A DNA stretch of 64,000 nucleotides. Origin: Prototheca cutis. Lineage: Eukaryota > Chlorophyta > Trebouxiophyceae > Chlorellales > Chlorellaceae. The translations under genes and the position numbers were made by a program. Shown here piece after piece: positions 47,429 to 58,524 of the stretch (positions within the stretch are counted from its first letter, which is position 1; the number at the start of each line of letters is the position of its first letter). Below the pieces are notes generated by a model. The model did no database searches and was not told the DNA's origin. It was given only the letters and a program-made list of their open reading frames with translations. The stretch is taken from assembly GCA_002897115.2 (NCBI GenBank), contig BCIH01000007.1, forward strand, positions 573,966-637,965, given 5' to 3'.

Positions 47429-48990
47429 TCATTCCATCACCCTGCTCCGAGCCCGCACCACGTGACAGATGAACCCCAGGTCTGCGAGGCGGGAGAGATC
47501 TGCATTGGGTGCGCCAATGCAGGGGCCGTGGTACCACTCCTGACACGCCTCGCACTCAATCATGGCGAGGTCTGGATTGTACTGCAGGCAGTCGTAGAAT
47601 GTCGGATGGACTTTCTTCATTGCACAGAGGATTACCTGTTTCCGGAAGGGGAATGCCCAGGGGAGCAAGCCCTCATCCAAAGCAGGCGAGGGTTGACCAG
47701 TCAACCAGCCTTCCCAAACTACACAGCACCTCGACGAACAAGCAACTGAGCGCTCAGAATTCCTCCCAGTACGCATCCACCCCGCTCCCACCACCCACCG
47801 GCTGCTGGCAGATGCAATAGACGGGTACAGCCTCTGGGAGGAACTGCTCCTTGGCGGGCTGGCACGACAGAAGCAGGGGGCAAGGGAGCTGAGTGCTTGG
47901 GAGCACGATTTCCCGTCCTCCCCCGAGCCTGGCTGCTGACCAAACACGATCAACGCCCCCTGCCCTCGCCATCATGCCACTGAAAAACAGTGACGCACCG
48001 CCATCCATACGCATCCACTCTCGCACCTTGTACGTGTAGCGCGTGAAGAACGTGGGGACGGCCAGTGACCTCGGAAGCCCTTCGGTTTCCCGCCGCTTGA
48101 TCTCCTGGGAGAGTTCCGTGTGGTGTGAGGGGTGAAATTTGCATCGACGGCAGCCCAGATTGTGCGTCATGTGCGTGCTGGGCCTCAAAATTCTGCAGCA
48201 GCCTTCCACATCACAGCCAAGGTCGCCGTTGATTGCAGGATCCCCTCCTCTGGGGGGCCCCCATGCACAAAAACACACACACCCATACACACCAAAAAAC
48301 GCCATGTCTGCACCATGTATTCTTCGAGGTTGCAGACTCTGCACTTGGTCAGCACGGTTTCACCTTCTATCACGTCGGAATGATCCGACCTGAAGAGCTC
48401 GTCCGTGCCATGGAACAGCTGCGGCATGCGAAGATGACATTGGCTGGCTTCGTTTGGAGGGCGCCTGTCGTATGGTTCTGGGTCCCCGCCATGCACTCCC
48501 TGACCATGCACTCTCTCAAAGCCCAATGAACNAGGCCCCACCTTCCTTCCTCCCAGGCCTTCCTCAGGGCGATAGTACCAGAGGACCTGGAGCCGGTAGC
48601 GTTTCCCCTTGGAGCCGGCAGGGAAAATATCTCGGATGTGCGCCACCTGCAGCGTGTTGAAGGAGCCATTCATTCTTGACAGCCACCATCATATGGCTCA
48701 TTCATGCAAGGTTGTAACAGGCACCCTGCCCTGTCCTCCCTGGCTCCGCAGGGGTTGCATGCACTCACATAAGGAACCCGGCCCTTCTCTGGCTGGATGA
48801 GCACGGAATCTCCAACTGCAGCATGAGAGAGGAGCTGTCGTGACAACGGGGCGTGTGTGAGGGTCGTCATGCAGTTTTGGTCCGCCCAGCTGACGGTGCC
48901 TTCAAACAGCGACGAGGGAGACCACATCGCCGGTTCCGGCTTGCCTGAAAACACCTCGCCATCCGCCGCTCTCGTGAACGATTTCGTCAT
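47429..48990 (-). CDS. BAH-PHD chromatin reader (EBS/SHL-like)
   Basis: EBS/SHL proteins of plants read H3K27me3 through the BAH domain and H3K4me2/3 through the PHD finger to silence genes. The ATG at 48990 starts MTKSFTRAADGEVFSG. After an intron comes VGDSVLIQPEKGRVPYV, the BAH entry strand; then VAHIRDIFPAGSKGKRYRLQ and VLWYYRPEEGLGGRK, then ELFRSDHSDVIEGETVLTKC. Later exons give FLPEAVPVYCICQQP and, across an intron, YNPDLAMIECEACQEWYHGP with the PHD zinc ligands and aromatic residues, then CIGAPNADLSRLADLGFICH. The frame stops at 47429 with only one Cys of the last zinc pair (FICHVV), so either the finger lacks a ligand or a 3' exon is missing from this model. Divergent from the gene at 49575. 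Confidence 0.82.
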
Positions 48991-49574
48991 GGGTGATGCA
49001 ATGCACTCATGCTCGGCCCAATTGTCGTGGACTGTCTGAGCTGTGTCCGGACCCTTGCCTTCGCTTGCTCCTCTCGCCCCTGTTGGCGACCGACTGTGCT
49101 TTGCGGGGCCTCGCAGTCAAGATCAAGGGCTTCTTGAGGTTGCGCAAGCTGTACTATGTTCCTGAATGCCAACTGTATGAACAGTGATCTGCACGGTGCC
49201 GAAATGAGTGACGTTCTTTGATCCGCAAGTATTCCAGGCGTTCCGTCGAGGCTGCAGGCGGAGATAGCCCGAGGTTTAATGGACGGGCCACTCATCACTG
49301 ATCGACCTTGGAAAGCTCACAACCAGCCGTTCCAGATATCCACGCAATGATTCATACATGTATTTATAACCTGTTATCGTGACATGATGGGATTGTGAGC
49401 ATTTCCAACCGCACTAGTCGCTGTCCTGGACATGGGAGCGGGTCTGCGGCACCTGGCCCGAGCCCAGCTCATGGGCCCATCCCATGCACTGGTTTTGGAG
49501 AGGGCATGCGGGGACCGCCATGACCACCAGGATGGATGGGAAATGAACTGACAGATTGACAGCTCGTTGGGACC
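48991..49574. other. Divergent intergenic region
   Basis: No coding signal; promoters for the BAH-PHD gene and the unknown gene on the plus strand expected. Confidence 0.5.
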
Positions 49575-51368
49575 ATGGTGTTGTTCTGGTGCCCCAGCAA
49601 GCATGCTGAGCTGACAGTACAAGGCGACACAGATGCAGGCCAGGTGCAGGACACCTATGACACCCTGTACGACGCCCTGCTCCAGCTCCTCCAGGTGAGA
49701 ATGTATGGCAGTGCGGTGCTGCTGCCACTGTGCCAGCCGTGACCTTTGTTGCAGGAAGTGTGGGGGCCACCCAAAACGGCACCCAGTGCCCCACCATCAC
49801 ACACATGACCCTGCGCATCAGCTCCCTAGCCCGAGACCGTTCCTCGATGCTCAAACTTCCATGCACGAAGGCTGAGGCTTGCTCTGTGGGAGAACTGCGG
49901 CAATGGTTTCAGACAGCCATCGCCCGGCTGAGACCCGACGACCATGACCGGCGCCGGTGGCTTCACCGCGCACTGCATGGCAATGGACACGAGAGTGTGG
50001 ATGACACGCCCTCTCCCGCGGCCATGGCGGCGGTGACTGCTTTGCTGGAGCAGGAACCTGCACGGGCAGCGGGGCTTGCAGCCCGTGACCCTGGTCGCCG
50101 GCTCGAGGTCGTGCTCCCGATGCTCAAGGCAGCTTCTGACCGGCAAATCCTGGCATTCTTTGGCGGAGGAGGAGCAGCATGCGACGCCGGCACCACGACA
50201 CCTGCATCAGGCGCGCGGGCACTGACGCAATACGCGCTGGCGCACCGTCACTCGATCTGGCGACTGCTTTGCTGGCGCGGCGGTCGGGCCGAGGCGCCCG
50301 TGGCCGTGGCCCGCCGGCCCGAACTCTGGTCCAACCTGGACATCATACCCACCGTGCGCCGGCTTCTGAACGAGCCCGGGGGCTTTCTGGAATCGGAGGA
50401 AATGTGGCAGTCTCTTCAGACGGGCGAATTTTTCTCCCTGGATGGAGTGTTCGCGGCCAAGGTGAGTCTGGATGCTTGCGGGGGTGGCTAGCGAGGGTTC
50501 CTTTATGCTATGTCCCTCTCCCATCGCCGTGCTAGACTTGCTTTGCCCCACAGATCAAAAGGCTGTGTTCCGAGTCAACCTTCCAAACACACCCGCACAT
50601 CCCACGACGTCAAACCAAACCGTGCAGTGTCTGGCCGGATGGCTGCACCTGACTTTGAGTTCGCGTAGGCGGCGAGATCTGGAGCACGAGCTCGAGCGCC
50701 TGGCCTGCGCCAGCTCGGATGGCTGGACGGCGCTGACGCAGCAGGTCCTGCCGTGCCTGTCGCTCGACGCGCTACCCACGGTGACCGGCGCGCTCCGTGG
50801 CACAGAGGCCGCTGCGTCGTCAGACCCCGGTGCAGCGCTCGTTCTCAACACCACCGCGACATCCCCCCAGCATCTGTTGCTGAATTGGGCGCTAGGGTGC
50901 AGCTCGGGCAGCCTGACGCGCGTCGTGCGGGATGCCCGACGCCGCGGTTCGGACGCTTACGCCCGCCTGGCCCGAGCCGTGATGGCCGTGGCAGCGCTGC
51001 CGCCGGCCGTGCAGGCGGCGCACTGGCGGCCGGAACGGCACCGCGGGCCCCGAACTCCGGCTGCCTGCCGCGGCGCACTGCTGCAGCTGTTTGCGGCGCG
51101 CATCGCGCTGGCTGCTGCAAAAGGGGGCCCCGGACTGCATACGCTGCTCGGATCCAATGGCCTCGAGGTCCTGGAGGGTTCAACTGCTGTCAACAACAAT
51201 GACGACACCGGTCCTCGAGCTCGGAAGAAAGCGCGGTGCGATGTCAAGGGATGGGCGGTGCGCCTGGCGGATGGCGCCAAAGTCTGGATTGATCCGGAGG
51301 GTCCACGGGCTGGCACCGAACAACTGCTCCACCTGCTGGCAATGGCCTTTGCCCGCGATGTTGCCTAA
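49575..51368 (+). CDS. Unknown helical protein
   Basis: No family recognised. The ATG at 49575 opens a short exon (MVLFWCPSKHAELTVQGDTD) ending at a clear donor near 49694. A second exon up to 50457 encodes an Ala/Arg/Leu-rich helical region (CSVGELRQWFQTAIARLRPD, PELWSNLDIIPTVRRLLNEP, SLQTGEFFSLDGVFAAK). An intron with acceptor at about 50625 keeps frame into the third exon (CLAGWLHLTLSSRRRRDLEH), which runs to the TAA at 51366. Near the end is a basic cluster, ARKKARCDVKG, possibly a nuclear signal. The protein looks globular and all-helical; nothing in it suggests an enzyme. Confidence 0.55.
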
Positions 51369-51864
51369 TTGGGCAGCAGTGAAGTGGGTGGGTGGACGTC
51401 TGGTCGTACGCATGCGCGAGATTTGGATGGACCCTCGATGAGTGACATTGTGACAGATTAATTGCATGCCACGTCTGTTGGCAACAAAACTCTCACCCAG
51501 AATCTTATCAGTGCATCAAAAAATCACTGCGATATGGTGTACAGATGTCCGGGCATGCACAGGGCCTGTGGCGGCAGCCCGTGCGGTGTCCCTCGCAACG
51601 CCGACAGAAAAAAGGAAAACAAAGGATGGCGCCGCGTGCACTGAACGAACGAGGAGCGTCCTTACGACGGGGCGGAATCTCATGCATCTCAAGTTGGGCA
51701 TGCCCGCAAAGGCAGTGCAGTGGCATGGGGTGCACAAAAGCAAGCGTTCAGGAAGCAAGTGGGCGGTCGTGATGGGAGCCGGGCTTGGGTGTGGGGTGGG
51801 GGAAAGAGCCCAGCGCAATCCAGGTCCTGACTCTGTTGCACCATCAACAGCACGGACCGCCCTT
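51369..51864. other. Intergenic, convergent unknown genes
   Basis: No coding signal recognised. Confidence 0.5.
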
Positions 51865-53724
51865 TCAACCCTCGGTGCGGCGGTCATGCCGGGAGGATCG
51901 GAGGGCCGACACGCGATGCAGCGTCCCCCGTGCACCAACACCGATGCGGGAGAGCACATTGGTTACCCCCTGTCGCTTGGTCACTCCTCGCAGACCCGCC
52001 CGAGCGCCGGCAAAACCGTGCCGGAGGTCCGCCACGAAGCCATGCGCCCGCCGCCGTGCGGCAGCAGCACCGCAGCGCACGGCCTCTGCGGTGTCCCGCA
52101 CGGCACCGCCTGCGCGTGCCCGAACTGCAGCCCCAGCTGTCCGCAGCGCGGCACCGGCCCGCCGGGTGGAGGCGTCTGCTTTGGTTGAAAACNCCCTGGC
52201 CAGAAGCACGGCCTCCCCACGCGCGGCCCGTGCCTGGGCGAGCGCACTAGAGAGCAAACCCTGCACCGCCCGGCGAAACACGGCTGCGCCCACATGAGCC
52301 GCCAATAGCAGCTTCTCGCGGGACAACCGGCCCTCTTGGGCTGCAGTGCGGACGCTCAGCGCCGCGGCGCTCGCGGCTGCCATGCCAGCAAACCACCGGG
52401 TCCGCAGTGCAGCCGCCGCAGCGACCATCCAGGCCGACGCCCGGTGCGCCGTGGCCCAACGACCGGCGGGGACAACTGCCTCGGCTGCGCCATCGCTCGA
52501 CACGGGCAACGGCACGTCCAGCATGAGCTTCTCTGCAACCGGCCGCCGGGCAGGCGCCGCAGCCGCGGCCCAGCCGGCGCGCGCACGCGAGGCCAGGCGC
52601 CGAGCGTGAGCCTGCCACAGCGCGTCGACCTTGTCCTTGTATGCCGCGCTGACCGACACCACGCGACGCCTGACGGCCTCCACCTGGAGCCGTGGAGATG
52701 GCAGGGTTGGGGTGGGAGGCATGGCGATGGCAGCGGCACCATCGGTGGGCTCCTGTACATGCAGAAGGTAATCCGGAGGAAAACCGCTTAGTGTCGATAG
52801 CTTGTAGTTTGGAAAAGATCAGACAAAATACATTGTGAAGACACTGGACGACCTGCCGAAATTTGGTCCCAATCACAGAGTGATCCACACCTTTGTGATG
52901 GGCGTGACACCAGTCGACTCCTCGGTAGCACTGCTTGCAGTCGCAAGCACTGCCTCGCTCTCGAGAGATGCGTCCTCCTCCGTGACCTTGGCCACGATCT
53001 CCAGCACATCATCAGTCACATTTTGAGCCACTGGCAAATCTGCGGGCTCGCAGCCCTGCACCACCGTCTCCTGGGCTTGGGCACACCCCAGCGTCTCCAT
53101 GATCGCGACCGTTGCATCCTGCACAGCTGCCGGCGGCGGTGGCGCGCCGCCGCGGTGGCCCGCTTCCTCCCTCCGCCTCGCCCAATTTGCAATCCATTCA
53201 GCGGCACTGATGCGGGGGTCCTGCTGCGCTTCGTCGGCCCGAGGGAGCTCGGGGACGATCCGGGGCGCCGGCGTGGGCGCGGCAGTGACAGGCACGGGAG
53301 GCAGGGGCACGCCGGTGCGAATGGGGACCGCCTGGTCGCAGACGATCCTCAGCACCGCCTCTGGTCCCAGCGCGGCCAGCGCGGGGACCTCGTGGCCGGT
53401 CAAGCCCAGGCGGGTGTAGGCGGGGCACGGGGTGGGGGCCTGCTTGTGAGCGGAGTGTGCCATGACCCCAGCCACCAAGGCCGTGCCCGCCAGCAGAGCG
53501 ATGGCCCCACTGTGAGCAGCGTCGCCGATGCCCGATGTAATCATGTGCAGGGCATAGGGATCCAGGAACAGAGCCGATACAGGCGCTGGGCGCGGCCTGC
53601 CGGGCAGCCTCGACGCCAGATGCCCGGGCACACGAGGACGGAGCAAAGTCCTGAGGAAAACGCTCGGGGGGATGCTCATCGGCTCAAGGCGCAACATCCC
53701 AAAATAATACAAGAATACCATCAT
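51865..53724 (-). CDS. Ala/Arg-rich unknown protein, possibly organellar
   Basis: No family recognised. Two main exons: the first from the ATG at 53724 (an alternative ATG at 53679 gives MSIPPSVFLRTLLRPRVPGH, which resembles a targeting peptide) to VTPITK at about 52893, then a phase-0 intron to EPTDGAAAIAMPPTPTLPSP and on to the stop at 51865. Exon 1 has a hydrophobic stretch, HSGAIALLAGTALVAGVMAH, perhaps a membrane helix, and an acidic end. Exon 2 is an Ala/Arg-rich helical region with many short heptad-like segments (AAAVFRRAVQGLLSSALAQA; TAGAAVRARAGGAVRDTAEA), resembling apolipoprotein- or LEA-like amphipathic helices. Such a protein could coat lipid or membrane surfaces, but that is only a guess. 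Confidence 0.5.
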
Positions 53725-54624
53725 GATAACCCTGCTTACAAGCCATACAAAGGCCTACCTCGCTCGGAGCGACCCTTGCCCGGGCAGCTGACGAGGACCT
53801 GTCCCCAAGCCCGGGGACCTGACAGAAAGGTTCTGCATGTCCTTATGGACGCCCTTTGCACCAACCTGTCTGTATAAACGTCCTAAGGACGCCTTGGCAA
53901 CAGGTCCTGTCCGTTCGAGCTACCCATCTTGATCGGTTGAGCAACTCCCGGGAGTCGACAGCTTTCCGAATTTTGAGGCTGAACGCCCGCGCGTTTCAGC
54001 AACGAGACAGCCCGCCCTCTAGGATGGGAAAAAATTGCTCCAGCACAGGTGTGGACCAGTATTTTAACAGTGACTTTAATGCGATGGAAAGTATTCACGA
54101 AGTACACTGCTGGGAGGGCAGCCACGAGGCTGATAGACTGCTGTAGAACGGGTTTTGCGTGCCAGTGTTTACATGGACGTGGACCTGCCAAGCATCTAAA
54201 TCACACCCAATTCCGAGGATCACACTGCATCATTCTCATATCGCACGATATTTAGCTACCAGAGATAAGAAAATATTGCCCAATCTCAAAGCGGGAGTGA
54301 AATTGTACATGTGCTAGCCGCCGGATTTTCACGGAGCAAACCTTTTCCCACTGAGCTGCGTTGTCTGTGTCGAGGGAACAATGTGACTGGATTGTTATTC
54401 GCAGAAAGGTTACAATCCATTTGACGCATGTCCACTGACTGGTATTATCGAAGGACGTCTTGCCGGCAGCATGTCGCCTCGGCCCCAGCTGTGCTGTCGC
54501 GCGGCAATCACCGAGACGACGTTTCGCAGGATAGCGATCACAGCATTTAACCCAGCAATTAGATATTAATGACTGAAAGAATATTAACAAAGACAACTAG
54601 AGAATTCAATTGCTTTCTGTTGAC
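53725..54624. other. Divergent intergenic region, about 900 bp, AT-richer
   Basis: Lower GC than the rest, especially 54050-54610. No gene seen on either strand; promoter space for the flanking genes. Confidence 0.5.
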
Positions 54625-56525
54625 ATGGGAAGCAGAGTACGGACCGTACCGGTCCTGCTGCTGGCGGCGCTGGCCAGCACAGCCATGGCCGACACCAGTT
54701 ACCCCCCTCAATGTGATCCCACAACTGTGCTGATCCCAGCGGATCTGAGCATTTTGGGGTTGGAGATGAGCCTTGAAGCCGGTGAGAGGACCTGTCTCTG
54801 TTTTGGGGCTCGGTCCTTGCGTTCGCATCGTCGCGATCTGCGAATCGTCATCGCGCGGCGGCGCGGTCGATGTCCCCATCGGCACTCGATCTGAACGCAT
54901 GTCGCAGCCTGTAAGGAATCTAGTGCATCCAAGACATGTGTCCAGATTTTATATTAGTTTTACCAACCCGTTGCAGGGGGGGTGCACCACAGCTACCATG
55001 TGATCAACTCCACAGAAGCCACCACTCTGCCCACCCGCCCCCTGATTCTGCTGCACGGGTTGGGTGGCACGCAGTACGAGTGGCCAGCCGCCCTTGTTGA
55101 GCACCTCGTGGCCACGGTGGGTCGGCCCGTGGTCACTCTCGACAATGCAGGCATCGGCGGCTCTTACTTTCTAAATGCCAGCACGCAGCCCACCATCGAG
55201 AACCTGGCCGCGGCGACCGCCGCCTTCATCGCTGAGCTGGCGGCAGCTCAGCCGGAGACCTTCCTCCCCGAGGCGGACGTGCTGGGCTACTCCATGGGGG
55301 GCATGGTCGCACAGACTCTGGCCGCACGCTACCCGGCCTCTGTCCACGCCGTCGTGTCTGGCAAGTCCTGGGCGGTCAGTGGGGTCAGCGGTGGTTTTCG
55401 TGTGTACTTGGAGTGGGCTCGTAGCCTTGCATGCATATGTCATGATGAAGACACTTCTTCCTGATGTCGGAATACCACAGTGGCTGGATCGTTTGGCGGC
55501 CCGACGGCGCCGCAGCCGCAGGACGGCATCAACGCCACGCTGACTAAACTTGTGGATGGTCTTCTGGACAGCTCCGGCACGGGGAACCTCACCCTGCTCT
55601 TCCCACTGGGTGGCCTGGACCCAGGTGCGAGGCGGCTGGTGGGTTATGTTGTCGAGCTGCTGACAATGTCGTGCATGCACCTGTTATGGTGCCCGGAGAA
55701 CAACTGGGGCCCTTGGCCGAACAATTGTTTTGCGCTGCCCAGAGCACAGCGCTTTGTCCTTGCCATCACTGCACCAGTCCTTGGCAACAACCGATCACTT
55801 GCCACCGCCTTCCGCAGCCTATTGTGGCATGTGGAACGGGGTGGCGTCGCTGCAGTATGCGATCGGCCTGATTCCCGTCTCTGGCGCGGGGTATGCGCTG
55901 GGAACCATCATCCCCGACCCCACTGTGCTGACCAAGACGCGGCCGATGCTGGAGGCCCAGGCCGCCGCCATTACCACCTTTTACAAGGGCGCATGCCTCA
56001 CGGGATGGCCCACCCAGCTTGCGCCTCTCTGCACCCGCACCACGGCCGCGGCAGCGGCACTGGGCCGCGGACCTGTGCCCATGCTGTTTGTTACCGGCAC
56101 CGAGGATGCCGTCATCCCAGCCCAGACGCAGGTGCAGGCGGCCGCGGCCTCGCCTTACTACAACCTCCTCCAAAAGCAGCAAGCTGGGCATGTGAGTCTC
56201 TTGCTTATTGCGTGTTGGGGAATGAAAAGTGCATGGGGAGAGATGTCCTGGGACGAGGGTGTGTGTACGATATATTGGGCCAACACCTACAGCTTTGCCA
56301 CGTGGCTCAATCACCCCACCACAATTCTCCTCTCCAACTGATCTACAGGGCGTCATCTACAATCTNGATGAAACGGATGTCACAGTGTTTAGGAGCTTCC
56401 TGGACAATGCCCAGTCTCTCCCAACGACCCCCAGGCCGCCAAACAGTGCTGGGTTCTCCATCAGCCCACTCGGCAATCTGGCCGGCCTGGCGGCTGCCGC
56501 TGCCGCGGCGCTGCTCCTGCATTGA
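54625..56525 (+). CDS. Secreted alpha/beta hydrolase, probably GPI-anchored
   Basis: Starts MGSRVRTVPVLLLAALASTA, a classical signal peptide with likely cleavage after AMA. Exon 2 from 54977 carries the hydrolase core: LILLHGLGGTQYEW (oxyanion loop), VVTLDNAGIGGS, and VLGYSMGGMVAQTLAARYPA with the nucleophile Ser in GYSMGG. Later exons have FVTGTEDAVIPAQTQVQAAA (acid residue) and LLQKQQAGH before a donor, supplying the catalytic His. The last exon ends with a Ser/Asn-containing spacer and a hydrophobic tail (GNLAGLAAAAAAALLLH) with no charged residue, as in GPI attachment signals. Several NxT/S sites are present. Substrate unknown; ester or lipid hydrolysis at the cell surface is plausible. 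The exon between 55630 and 55830 is uncertain. Confidence 0.75.
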
Positions 56526-56762
56526 GAACGACAGCAAGGCGACGAACTCTGGCCAAGCCTAGAACTCGTATGATCGCTCCAGCTGATCCAGAGGATTGAT
56601 GCTCGTGCCTGTCGGGAAAATTGGGCGGAGCAGCAGTAAATATGGGAAAACATATTTAAAGCCGATCCGGTCAATGTTATCAGCATCCGGAAGTTGATGA
56701 ATATTATCTGATAAATATATAATGGTTTTGAAGTCGTCACAGGGAATCATATAGCCTCTCCC

Positions 56763-58323
56763 ATGGCGGGCATTTACAACGGGCCTGCCCGTGGGGGCAC
56801 TCGCGGTGGGAAGGACCAGTTTAGCTGGGAGAACGTCAGGGCTGACAAGGACAGGGAGTACTACCTTGGACACAGTGTCAAGGCTCTGACTGGAAGGTAG
56901 GATGGCCGGGCTGTGCGAGGGATTATTCTCGGTGGAGGTGGCTTGCCTGCTTGACAGGGCCCAAGACCGATTTGCCCCCCCCCCCCCCCCCCCGGCCCTG
57001 TCACAGGTGGCAGAAGAACAAAGATGTCTACTGGTACACCAGGGACAAGGAGTCGGACGCGCAGGCGACGCGGGACAAGGAGCTGGCCATGATCAAGCAG
57101 CGGGAGGAGGACCTCATGATGGAGGTAGGAGGGCTGCTGAGGGATGTGGGAAGGGTTGCCTGGGGTTTGCAGCTGGGACTGATGAGGATTTATGCAGCCA
57201 CACCCAATCCAACGCTGCACAGGCTCTGGGCATGAAGCCGCGGCAGCCCAAGCAGGCGGCGACACCGCGGCTGGAAGCCGAGGACGTCCAGCGGCTGATG
57301 GGTTCTGAACAGGCCGACGCAGAGAAGGAAGCNGAACTCGGCGTGGAGGATCGAGTCCAGGGCCTGGGATACAAAGCATCCCGCCTCACGTGAGCCGCGG
57401 AGCAGGAGCTGTCGGCGGTGCTCTGCATGGATAATCTCCTGGCCTTTGGTTGGGGGGGAGAGGAGATGTCATTCGCTCTGCGTTCCCCTCTGATGTGCAT
57501 GCCTTGGACCGAGCTTGAGAGTCCATACTCATAGAATACCAGAGCACTCTCTTTCTATCTGTTCAATGCAACAGGGGTGCGATCCAAGACGGTGAGCAGC
57601 ACGAGACCCTGGCGGGTGTGGGAACGGCCGGGCGGGCCCCACAGCCACCGCGCCCACGGCCAGACGCCGGTCCAGGCCCTTCCGAGCCTCAGGACATGCA
57701 GGGCCTGCCGCCCCTGCCCTCGGAGCCGCACCCGGACGACGAACGACGAGCAAAGAGAAAGGTGCACGCGGTCGCAGGTGGCTGGGTGGCCGGGGCAGGG
57801 CAGATTGGAACATTGCTGGGACGCCTGCTTTGCACACTCCCTTCCTCCCATGGAGTCCATGGAAAAGATCAAACGGCCCTTTCCACCATCACACCAAGAA
57901 CTGCAGGCGGAAAAGGAGCGCAAGCACGACAGAGGGAAGAAGGACAAGCACAAGAAGAAGAAGAAGAAGAATCACAAGTCGCCGAGGGAACGGTCGAAGA
58001 GTCCCGACAGCTCGCACTCTGAAGACGAGAGGAGCCGCCCCCGCGGCCGGGCCGATCTCAGGGGCCGGAGCACAGAGCAACGCCAGTCGTCTCCTAGGTC
58101 AAGGTCGCCGCCGACGAGAGGCCGCACCCGCGAGGACGCCTCCCCTCGGCACCGGTCCCGGTCGTCCCTGTCCCCGGCTCGGGGCAGGCGCCGTGCGTCG
58201 CACACCCCCTCACCAGCGGCTGCCAGGCGCAGGTCCCGGTCTCCTGGGCGCCGGGATGACAGGAGGGAGGACCATGATCGGGCGCGGCGCAGCATCTCGC
58301 CCTACACCCGACGGCGGCGCTGA
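56763..58323 (+). CDS. MMTAG2-like nuclear protein
   Basis: Five exons (56763-56896, 57007-57124, 57223-57389, 57575-57761, 57907-58323) close in frame at 340 residues. The N-terminus matches the multiple-myeloma-tumour-associated protein 2 family: [48 protein letters not shown] and [16 protein letters not shown]. The C-terminal exon is Lys-rich ([13 protein letters not shown]) followed by Arg/Ser-rich repeats ([14 protein letters not shown]) like splicing factors. The family is nuclear and poorly understood; an RNA-processing role is suggested by the RS tail. A poly-C run (about 56977-56993) lies in intron 1. It is in tandem with the hydrolase gene and convergent with the LARP gene. Confidence 0.82.
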
Positions 58324-58524
58324 GTGTTTTGGGAAGAGTGGGGCATGAGGCGTTCGATATGCAATGCCCGAGCACTTCTCGGCATCGACCATGGCTCAGG
58401 TGTGCTGCTGCTGCAGAAGGGCCCCTGGATCTCTTTGGAGGCCGATCGGTATCGCTATCAGCTCGGTCCCGGATGCAGGGGTGGGCCCTTCGGAGGAGCG
58501 GCCATCCCCATCATTATCCGCGTT

